A stretch of DNA of 64,000 nucleotides from Gari tellinella. Taxonomy: Eukaryota; Mollusca; Bivalvia; Cardiida; Psammobiidae. Made by a program: the position numbers and the translations under genes. The notes below the pieces were generated by a model. The model was not told the DNA's origin, searched no databases, and was given only the letters and a program-made list of their open reading frames with translations. The DNA lies in NCBI GenBank assembly GCA_922989275.2, contig OV277863.1, positions 51,566,999 to 51,630,998 on the forward strand, given 5' to 3'. This document shows, one piece after another, positions 47,001-59,000 of this stretch. The number at the start of each line of letters is the position of its first letter. Positions within the stretch are counted from its first letter, which is position 1.

Positions 47001-50000
47001 CACACACAATTCTAAAAAATAACATGACTGAGTTGACGTCCTAATATAACACTATGACGCGCGTACTTAACCCGATGACTCGATCAATACATATACACAC
47101 ACAACACGTCGCTGTAATAGCCTGTTGCAAATATGCTGTGTAACATTTAAGACACTATTCCAAAGAACGGTGACACCACTCACCTTCTGATGGTCAACTT
47201 TTGTTTTCTGAAATTCATCTTTGACAAAAAAACAAATGCGCTACTGTTTTGAAATGTGACTCTTTTGTTAGAAGGTACTTGATTCCCAGTTATGCACCTT
47301 TTAAGGTTTTTAGGCGGGATGTAAACGTGTTCGTTACTGCGAGGACAGAACTGTAAGGGACACATTTTAGAGCACCAGTATTAAGAGTAAAACGCATTTG
47401 TGCGATAACATATATGTTTAAAGCCAAGACAAAGGACAAAGCATTCTATATGAAAGCATACTGTATACCACTTTTGATAATTTGTACTAATGAGTTATAC
47501 TTATTGTCAAAATATGTGATCTAGGGACAGCAGAAATGTACCAAAGTGACACCTTTAAACAGTGTAATAGAATACACCAACCTACAATACAGCACTGAAA
47601 TGTGGTTAAGATATAACTTTTTGATACAGGCTTTAACATCAAGCCCAAAATATGTTGTTATTTCTTTTTGTTTTCCAACCAATGTTGCTGGACAAGAAAT
47701 ATGCCCAAATTTGATATTGACTCGTATATCAATTGTACACAACAACATCCGTTACTCTCGCCACCAAACCAAATCCCACTCATAACTTTGCCTATTCAAA
47801 AACAGGATGTATGTGAGTCAATATATATTTTTGCAACATTTTCTGTCCTTTGGGAAATTCTCAAGAATTTGGACAGTTAAGTGCAATTTCTGGATGTTGT
47901 CAAACATAGCATATGCTATTAATTATATATTACAAAATTGGGTGACCCCATATGTGCTATAAAGGCCAAAAACCTATTTTGAAATCAGCAAATATGTAAC
48001 ATTTTAATGTCCCCAAATCAATAAATAATGTTCAGGGCTAGAAACTTTAAAAACTATCTTCAGTTTTTTACCACTGACTATTTTGTTGTAAAAACTATTC
48101 TCTTCTAAAGCAGCAAACATGAACTATTCATGAACGTAAACAGCTTTCAGTTACTTTTTATTTCAATAAATGTTGTCACCCATTGTGGTTCCATGATGTT
48201 ACATTGAAGAAAAACAACTCTGAACAAGGCAATGCATTTATCCAAACTATGATAGTAGTCCCCCTTTCCACTGCCAGCACTAGCAGAAACAAACTGGCGG
48301 TTTAAATAAGCACAATAGAAACATTATGTTCTGAGACAGATCATTTTAAGTATCCACGTAAGCAGATATATTTTATTTTCTTCTCTGATGTAACAGAAAT
48401 ATTTAGAATGTGTTTACATGATCAGCTGATGCAATAATATAAGATTAGGCGCCATCCAAATTTACAATAACAGCCATGTTTGTTTTGTGAGCCGTGAGGT
48501 GCATTGATCATATAGAGGTCAACAAAGGTCAAATATATCCTTGATGTTACATTCATTGATGATATGGTGAAATTTGTAACATCAAGGAGTGCAAATGTTA
48601 CATGAAAGAAAATACAACATCTTTTCAGAGCATTTCTGTCTGGTACGATATTGAACAGTGAAAAACCTGACAGATATAGACACCAAAATGTTATTTGAAA
48701 TGTACACATATATAAGATGTATTATGTTTATGAGTATCTAGTTGAATTTAAGTCAAACTTGTAACATCAAGGAATCAGGATTGTTACATAAAGGAAATCC
48801 GGGGTTTGTTGTTAAAGCGACTCGCAACCAGATGGGGCATTTGCAAAAATAAAAGAAAATACTCAAATATAACCAAAAGGGTAGCAGCATTATCGTGCAT
48901 CTGGCATTGGAAAATTATGACCAGTCTAAAAACACCCTCTAAAAAAGTCTTTAAATCTTTTTTTAGATATTTTCCATCGTTTTATCCATAGCGTCGAAAG
49001 ACGCTATAGAAATTGATCACTGGCTCAGACATAAACCTGAGCCGAATTATGTAGTTGTATGCACTTTCCATCGCTACACACTGAAATACGTTAAATCGAT
49101 CCCAGATATATGAATAGCTCCGGGGCCCAGTGGGCTAAGTGGTTTCCTTATGTTGCCTTCTGTCCGCTCATGACCACGGGTTCGAATCCCACCAGAGCTC
49201 AATATTGTTTTTATTGAAATGCATTTTTTAAAACAGAATTTCTCATCCTTATCTAATTCTTACCCGTTAATATAAGCGTTTGACATATATTTACAAATTA
49301 CTATTTTTAATGCTTAATCTGGTAGCAAGTCGCTTTAAATATCAATATCATACATCATATTGTGAAACTTAATATGTTGAAACCCTTTCTCAATATATAC
49401 TGTATACGGCTATACATCTAAGCAAACATAGCAGACCCTGATCAGACAGCTGCTACAGAAGCTGTCTTATCTAGGTCTATTCTGTTTGCTAAACAGATTC
49501 TGTGAAATCTTTATTTCATAGGGATTTTTAAAAACTACATTGTTCATTCCCTATAAGGACGCCCGATTGGAGACACATGTTGTGTTTGTTGTTCGGATGT
49601 AGTCGTTATAGGGTGGTAAATTTAGACTTGCTTAGCTTTGCAAACAGCTTGAACGTAACGTGGCGTCTGATCTGGAATCAAGTTTAATTCATTTATTTAT
49701 TATTCCATATTTGTATAGCGCTCTTTCCACACAGGGGATGTGCGTTCATAAGTGCATGGAATTATATGAATGTACGGTACCTACAAAGCGAGCAAATATA
49801 AATATCTACAATTAGATCTAAAATAAACATGAATAAACATACAAAAGACATCCCCCAAAACAGTGAACACAATACCTCTATCAATCAGCAATAAACCGAC
49901 CGGCTGATTGCCGACCGATAGAAATAATAATAGAGCGCCCAATGTAGGCCGCCTAAGTTGTTTGTCACTCGTCATTATGGGTTTTGTTTCTGTCATACTT

Positions 50001-53000
50001 CCAATGTGAGACTTTAGGGGAAAGCAGCAGACGAAAGTTTAAAGCATACGATATTGCAGAAGTGAAAGTATTAGGCCTATAATTGTCTTGTTTGGGGGAC
50101 CTCGGCAACGGTCGTTGTTAGGAGAGGATGGTTGTTAGGAGGGCCGTTGTAGGGAGGGAACACTGTATGTTAATTTTCTTACGAGGAACTCTCGTAACGA
50201 AGCAGAAAAATCCACATTGAATGTTTTGAGAATCTTTGGTTTGAGAATCCCCGAGTGGGGATCGAACCCATGGCGCTGGCGTGACAATCCAATACCATAG
50301 CCTACACTGTTTGTAATGTATACTTTCTGACACTAAACAACAATAACTGTAAACCGTGTATACCCTAGTCAGATGCTATGATGCATCACCATCTGAGGCA
50401 GGTTTAAATTATTTGCATGCTCCAAGTGTATATTTTTTTAGCTGACTTAGAGCTGTTGAACAAGTTTATAAGAAACTTTAAATATGCTCAGCGAAAACAG
50501 AGTACCAAGTTTTTAAATTGACTTTACATTGAGTAAATTTTGAAGCTCCATGTCTTTTAAAGTACTTTAACAACTGCAGTTTTGTTTAAGATTTTAAAGG
50601 CTCATACGTTCACTAATGTATTCCAGTAGAAATATCCAGATTGAATGACACATGTAACAAAAATGAAACACTTAAAGTTTGTTCTTCTTTCAAATCAAAG
50701 GGAGATAACTTGATATTATAAACTTTCTAGTTTTAAAAAAAGGATTTGGTGATGAATGAAAGTTTTATATGATTTGATTTTCTTTAAGACAAAGTTCTAG
50801 CTGCTAAATATGAGCTCCATCGTTTCTCTTCTACGGAAACTATTTCTAAGCAAAACTGCTGTTTTCAGGAAAGAGAGTTATTTGACCTTTTATTCTCAAT
50901 ACGCCTAAGTCCGTCACAAATGTTTCTATCTTGTTCGGTTAGAGTATAGAATTTAACACTCGATACTTCGAATTCAATTATTTCGAATAGGCAAACGAAT
51001 TAAAGTTGGCATTTTAAAATTTCACTTATTAAAACATTTAAAACTTAGTAAAGATGCCTCTGAAGACAGATTAATGCAGGTTTAAAGTTAAAAGTGATTT
51101 GTAAGAGCTTTCTGCATCACTTTTGACTGACGGCAGTTTAGTTGGCAGCTGTGTAAAGGTCTTGATTATTCGTTTTACTTGAATTGTCTTTATCTCAAAG
51201 TAATTTATTTGGTCTACTGAACCTCAAGGTACTGAATATCTATTTTTGAGGACATTAGGTCAAAGTTCGAGGTCATTGTCACCTTGGAGTTGAACATTGT
51301 GAGCGATGTCTTATAACAAGTGGTGTTCAAGTTCCAAGTTCATTTGTTTTTATGCCATGCTCCATTAGTTAAATTCTTTCCTGTAACTATAAATGTTCCT
51401 TGCTGTAACACCAAACACTATCTCTGAACCAATCTTTTCCGATGGTTATAATTCATAACACAAATACAAAATTATAATCTCAACATCAAGTTCAGGTTTG
51501 ACTCGCAGTGAGAAACCGTTTAAGTAAAGTTTGTTTTCACTGTTAATTCCATATCATTGTTATCCTTCATGTAACAGATGCATTCCCTGATGTAACACTC
51601 ATGCTGATTAAATGGGGAATACCCATACCAAAACACTTTTAACAATCCCTGTGTTAACCAGGTATGAATCTCGTTAGATTTGCTTCAAAATAAAGTTTGT
51701 TTTTGAAATTGATGTTAATAATAAGCTTTGAAAATTGCAATATCTTTTTGTGTTTTCCTTACTGTAACAAAATATATCCTTTATGTTACACCATTTCCTT
51801 GCTGTAACAAGATGGGAAAATGGCATTTTAAACTTTAGTGATTGGATTTTAAGAAACAAAACTAGATTTTCGGATAACAATACTGCATTCTATAAACACA
51901 AGCTATCAAAAGATCCTATATTGAATCAAAGATTTTGTGCATTGAATATGTAGATTTGTAGAAATTTGCAACTTTACGACAGTTTCTGTACACCATGTAA
52001 TAATACATGCATATTCATACATTTAATTAATTGATGGGTTTTCAAGAGAATATGTTGTTGTTTGTTAAGTGTAAAACATCTGACAGAGTATCCGTATTAA
52101 CTAAATATTCAAAATGTTAAAATACAAAATCATTACAGCAAGGAATTGATTTACAGTGCCTTGATAAAACCAATATTTACCAGCTTCTCTCATAAATTTA
52201 AGGGTCACTAATACTCGTTTCATGGACTGAAGATATTGACAAGTAAGACATAACACAAAACAACTGATTTGAATAGCATTATATTTGATAGTATCTACCC
52301 TCTGAAAATGTGGCAAAAATATATATTGACTCATATATAAAAAATTATTTGTATTTGGCAGTATACACCAAACTTAGATACAGAGCCTAGGTTGACAACG
52401 GTGCTTGAACTTTACGATGTTGCACTGCAATAAGGCACACTATGGAGAAAATTACATTTATACAGTAACGCTATACCAAAGAGATCCAACAACAAAGAGA
52501 AATAAGTGACAGGAAGTCCGTGGATCGAGGATATTTTGTCATGGCACGGCTCATACACTTTTCAAACATTTTCTAGCTCCTGTTGTTTTATTGTATGGCG
52601 AAGACATTTATCCTTTACGATTCAAACGAAACTTAATGCAAATACGATGCGATTTGAATGTAGAAAATACATTCCTTTTACATACTGACGATTTATGATA
52701 TGCTCAACAAAAAGGTTAAAGACTTTTCAGAAATCTATGGAACAAAAGAACACAAAAACAAACAATCATTTTTTTTTTTTACTTTTTTAGGTACGTTTCA
52801 TGGCGTGTAAAAACATTTCCTTTAGTTTGATATCACATATACATTGTATTTACTGTAGCACTGTGTCAACTAACCTAGGGGTCAAAGACATTTTTCACAG
52901 AAATATTAAAAAAAATGGAAAAGGGTATGTTTCAGTGTTCTTTTGTTCGATGATATTCTGAGAATTCCGTAACTTTTTTTGTTGAATAAAGTTGTAAACA

Positions 53001-56000
53001 ATTCTGTCGACGTCTTATCAACATCTAAACTTTGTAAATTGGATAAGTTTATTAAGTACACAGGCATGCGTTTGAAACAGTAAAACCTCTCCCAGAGTGT
53101 CTAAAGCAAGGTGCCATTAAGGAGCTTTCTGTTTTACTGTCAGCTTGCTTTAAACTGTCACTTGTCTTTGAAACATTCCATTATCCTTAAATTTAGTGGT
53201 CGTAATAGACAAGTTTTACTATATACGAGTTATTAGCGTTTTAACCGCTGTACACTCAGCGCAAAAAGAAACGCATATCGTGCTCAGGCACAGATTAAGA
53301 TATTCTTTTTTGAAGAAAATTAGAATAGAAAGACCCGTCATATCTCAAGATTTATTGAATTCTGCAACAAGTTCAGAAAAAAATACTCAAAAAACATTGT
53401 GCTGCCTTTTAACCATTTCCCTCTTAATGACGCCAAAAAGCGTTTGCAAACAGTTTGGCTCCTGATCAGACGCCGCGTAACGCGGCGTCTGACCAGGAAC
53501 CAAACTGTTTGACACTCGTATAGATTTGCTTTAAGTCATTGTGCATTGAATTTTACTTTGAAACGATCTTGCAAACAACAAAATTGAAGCAGACGACAAT
53601 GAAACGATGAAGGGGGGTAAAAACCTCACGATTAATTTGGCAGCGAAAGAATCAACTACAGCTTGTTTAAAACACCGCACCGATTAGTACAGGTTGTGAT
53701 GCTACCAATTCACAAATACGTTCCTTCTACATAAAAATAATATTTTGATAAAAATGTGCGTTTCTTTTTGCGCTGAGTGTATAAGGCAAATTATGTTTTA
53801 CTTTTCAGGGGGAACCACTCTGTTCCGGCGACATGCTGCCAAGGGGTTGAAATTGATACTGTAAACTACTATGAGAATAATCCTTCCGAGTGCACGGAGG
53901 CCCCGAGCAACTACTATGATATGGTTTGTTTTAGTTTAACCTTTTTACTCTCAATGACGTCATAGGGCGCGTTTGCAAACAGATTGAGTCCTGATCAGAT
54001 GCCGCGTATCGCGGCGTCTTATCAGGACCTAAACTGTTTGACACTCTTATCGATGTTTGTTAAGTCACACAACCTAAAAGCCGCATTGTGTTTTGGGCAA
54101 ACCTGCATAAAACGATTGTTTGGAATCCCCTTTGAACTACATTGGACGTGATTCTTTCACAAAAAAGCGGCTTTATCTAAGAAATTAGCTTTTCTTTTTA
54201 ATGTATGGAACATAACACTCATAAAAGAGTTTAACCTTGTGCATGGAAAGAAGGACAACTCTGTAAATGAATTGATTAACCCTTATCCTGTAAACGTCTG
54301 CTTTTAAAATTGCCGTCTGCAAAAGTTGTTCAGTTTAGATAACCTTAAGACGAGTGTCAAACAGTTTGGAACAAGATGAGACGCAGCGTGACGCGGCGTC
54401 TGTTCTAGATTCAAGCAGTTTATTAACTCAGTAAAGTTGCGACCAGCAGGCAAAGGATTAACCAATGAGATTCAGCTACAACTTGTTAACAATAATCACA
54501 GGGGGTAAACGTACCGAGGATTTTACCAAACTTGCTGAAAAAGACTGTTCTAGCCTTGTCCGCTCTCTAACACAAACACTTCCTTTTGGATCTTCACCAA
54601 TCTTGCTGAAAAATTATTAAGTGTTAAAATCAAAGTTGCAAAGGAACTCTGAGAATCAATCCCAAACGGAAATAACGCCCTGCTAGCCGCAAACAACTAG
54701 TCCAATGACGTGCTGATAAGACCTGTCCCACAAAGGACCTCCTAGGTTCCAAGAACAGGATAGTCGGCTACGAGGCCTAGCTCTCCCACGAATCCCGGTC
54801 ATAGAATATTTTTAATCTTATTGACCTCACCTTTTCAAATAAAAAACCCTACTAAATGACTGATATCGTGCTTTGCATCCTTTTAATAAACACAAATTTA
54901 GGTAAAATCTAATTGTCAAACAAACAAAATGCTAAACATGAAACGTGGAAGTAGACAAACATGTTGAAGCAGGAGGTATATTGGCAATAAATGTGTTCAC
55001 TACTTCCTCCCTGACCTACAGTCGAACTTCGATATCTCGAACTCGCTTAACTCGAACTATCCACTATTTCGAAACATTGAATTGATTTTTTAAGCTCGGT
55101 TTAGGCGAACATACTCGTGTTTCAAAGTTAAAACGCGGCTCAGCCGCGTTTTAACTTTGAAATACGGGTATGTTTGACTTAACCGAGTTCGAGATATCGA
55201 AGTTTGACTGTAGTTGCTTTTAACCCATTTCCCCTTAAATACTCATTTTACGCCTTTAACTTATTCTTCTACTGAAAACAATGGTCCCACGTTATTCAGT
55301 CATGAATATTCACCATAAGAAATACTTTTCCATATGTTATGATAGCTTAATGCAGGCTGAAAGTACAGCAGAATGCACTCTGCTTTATTTTCAACCTGTT
55401 TTAAGTGGTCACCTACATGTATTTAAAATACAACCCACCAAGCTATGGAGTAATGGGTTAAATGAAGTCCATTTTTGGCTATTAAACCTTTCGGCGCAGA
55501 CTTAATCATGAAGTTTTTATTCATTCACCGCCAACTTGTCGTCTGCTTCAATATTGTTGTCTGCAAGATTATTTTCAAGTTCAAATTAAGGTAGTAGGAC
55601 TTAAGAAATATCGGTACGAGTATCAAACAGTTTCGATCTTGATCTGATCTTGATCCAAACTGTTTGCAATATTAGCAGACGATTATATGGCAGTGCCTGT
55701 ATTAGACGGGTACATGTATGAAAGGGTTGGGAGTCAAAGAAAGGGTTACGGTTGTTCTTATCTTTATGAAAAAAAAAGTTGAATTTTTCATTATAAACAA
55801 ATTAATCACGCTAGGCTTCGGAAAAAATACGTTTAGCGGTATTATGTTAACATGTAATTTTCCTTTATATCTATATTACCGGAAGTGCAGGTGCGCGCAT
55901 TCGGATTCAGACTACAATTGAACGGTAGTTCATGTACAATGAAGACGGTGCTTTTCCCTCGTTTAAATGAAACTAAACGCACTTGTAATGCAATAAAATG

Positions 56001-59000
56001 TAGAAAAATTTGGAATATTGCCGATTTATTTTAATCTTAGAGGCAAATAGTTTGAAACTAGACCTGGGGCCCGTTTTACTAAACAACTTACGCAAAATTT
56101 TTGCGTAAGTCAAAATCGTTTAACTCTTATTTTTCGATCATAAACGTTTGCAAACAGCAAATAGTCAGATCAGAGGACGCGCTAAAAGCACGTCCTCTGA
56201 TCTGGCTATTTGCTGTTTGTAGCAAGTGATAATAAAAACTATAAATTTAAATTTAAGATTTTGACTTAAGCAAAATTTTTGCGTAAGTAGTTTAGTAAAA
56301 CGGACCCCAGGTGTCCGTTTTATGAATCGTCGTACGACAAAAATGGTTGTAAGTCAGATTCTAAAATTATCAATAATTATTTATTTCTCTATTTTCTCTT
56401 CAAAAGATGATTCCAAAGAGATGTCACAAGACATGATTAGATGGAGAAATAAGAAATTAGATATTATTTAAAGTTTTGATTTAGGACCGTTTTTGTCGTA
56501 CGACGTTTCATAAAACGGGCCCCTGAATCATCTGGGGCCCGTTTCATAAAACTTCGTACGAAAAATCGATCGTAAGTCAAAACTTTAAAATGCATTTAAA
56601 TTCTTATTTCTCTCTTTAATCCGGTCTTGTGACATATTTTTGGAATCGTCTTTTCAAGACGATTCCAAAAAAATGTCATAAGACAGGTTTAGATGGAGAA
56701 ACAAAAACATATTGAGACTTTTATAATCTGACTTACGACAACATTTGTCGTACGAAGTTTTATGAAACGAGCCACAATGGAAATAAGGATAATATTTTTC
56801 CTTTTTTGTGATATCCTTGGTTTCTAGTGCGCATTACATGGTTCTTGTATGTTTTGCTTTAATTATACTTTGCCATGTTATGTACACTTTTTACCGAAAT
56901 AAATCTATCTAAATCTATCTATCTATCTAGCCCCTGTACCTGATCTGTCTTCAAACAATTTGCAATGGAAATCTTTGTTTTAGCACACATAAACGCGATA
57001 AGTGGGACGAGATAAAAGTTTTCCCCATTGTAAACAAAAACTAGAAAACAATTATCGATACAGGGTCAAACAGGTTTAGATACAACATACAGTGAAGAAG
57101 AAATTATTCTTTCCCGTTTAACGCAAAGTTGCAAACGCATTGCAATAAAATGCAGAAAATTACATTTTTTGTCAAATTTGACTATTTAAGTCAGATTTTA
57201 AAATTATCAATAATTATTTATTTCTCTAGCTTATCCTGTCTTGTGACATCTCTTTGGAATCGTCTTTAAAATACGATTCCAAAAAGATGTCACAGGACAG
57301 GATTAGATGGAGAAATCAGAAATTAGATATATTTTATTGTTTTGACTTAGAACCGTTTTTGTCGTACGACGTTTCATAAAACGGGCCCCTGAATCATCTG
57401 GGGCCCGTTTCATAAAACTTCGTACGAAAAAATCGATCGTAAGTCAAACCTTTAAAATGCATTTAAATTCTTATTTCTCTATTTAATCCGGTCTTGTGAC
57501 ATATTTTTGGAATCGTCTTTTCAAGACGATTCCAAAACAATGTCATAAGACAGGATTAGATGGAGAAATAAAAACATATTGAGACTTTTATAATCTGACT
57601 TACGACAACATTTGTCGTACGAAGTTTTATGAAACGAGCCCCTGTACCTGATCAGTCTTCAAACAATTTGCAATGGAAATCTTTGTTTTAGAACACATAA
57701 ACGCGATAAGTGGGACGAGATAAAAGTTTTCCCCATTGTAAACAAAAACTATAAAACAATTATCGATACAGGGTCAAACAGGTTTAGATACAAAATACAT
57801 AGCTTACGGAAAAAGACGGAATATTCATAAACTGACAGGTCAAACCTTATCGACAATACAACATACAGTGAAGAAGACTTTATCATTTCCCGTTTAACCC
57901 TTTACCCCATAGCCTGTTTCTAGTTTTTAAGATATGTGGCTACTTAAAGCAGGTTGAAAGTAAAGCAGAATGTGCCATAAGGCACATTCTGCTTTACTTT
58001 CAGCCTGCTTTAAGCTATAATCTGCAAGGAAACTGAAAATAATTCTTATGAATTCTATTCATGACTGTATAAATTGGAACTATTTTCTTCAGCGGAGGAA
58101 TAAATTAAATGCGCTAAAAGTCGCTTCTATTGGGGAAAGGGTTAAACGCAAACGCATTGCAATAAAATGCAGAAAATAACATTGTTTGTCAAATTTGACC
58201 ATTTATTTTAATCTGAATGCCACACAGTTTGGAGCCTAATCAGACGCCGGGTTACCCATTCACATAAGTACGCATTCTGCTTTATTTTCAGTCTGTTTAA
58301 GCAACCATATGTCTTTGTTGAACACAAGCTATGGGAGAAAAGGGTTTAAGCGGGAGATAAAAACGTATTTTTTACAATATCGTTATTTTTGGTTTCGTTT
58401 AACGTGTTTTCACTGTTTCTGTATAGTTTGGTTTAGTTTATAGGCTTACGAGAATATCGTATTTTTACTGTACATGTATCTGTATTTTCAGGGCTGCTGG
58501 GACAGAACAAAGCAGATGTCTTTGACATATCTATATATCATTGGTATTGGCTGCCTTATTGCCATCATAGCAGAGGTATGTGAAGTGGAGAATTCGTTAT
58601 TCTTTCCCGTTTAAACGCAAACGAAACGCAAACGCGAAACACTAACACGTAGAAAAGTACAACTTTTAGACAATCTGACATTTCATGTTCATCTGAGTGG
58701 CAAACAGTTTGGAGCCTGATCAGACGCCGGGTTTGCTAAACTGTTTGCTAAAGAAATAATAGTTCGAGCGTAAACGCGATGACGTTTTCTCCACTGTACA
58801 ATCGACTCCACAGCTGATACAGTACAGTAGCTGGGTTGGCGATAAAGAGGCTGTACTTTGCAAATAGTATGGAGCAAGATCAGAGGCCAAGTAACTGGGT
58901 TTCTGGCCTGGCCCCATGCTAATATGGCGTTTGGGTTGAGTCTAAGATCGTTTAAAGCTTACGAGTGGTCAGAATTGAGCATCCTGTTCAAATCTGACCA

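Larger units (their letters stand above)
47812..52335 (-). mobile_element. Large element X2 (4.5 kb), inverted relative to X1
   Basis: Ends TGTGAGTCAATATATATTTT and, from the right, TATGAGTCAATATATATTTT; TA on both sides. Box layout mirrors X1. From the right end: a reversed single at 52131, a triple 51756/51777/51796, pairs 51563/51584 and 51375/51397. From the left end: an opposite box 48538, pairs 48575/48596 and 48760/48782. AGTGACCCTTAAAT lies about 130 bases inside both this end and the matching end of X1. The size excess over X1 is close to that of the D insertion it contains. Confidence 0.72.

Noticed and set aside
49118..49200. tRNA-Ser or tRNA-Leu gene
   Set aside because: Acceptor pairing and B box are fair, but no convincing anticodon stem-loop could be drawn; kept as tRNA-like only.
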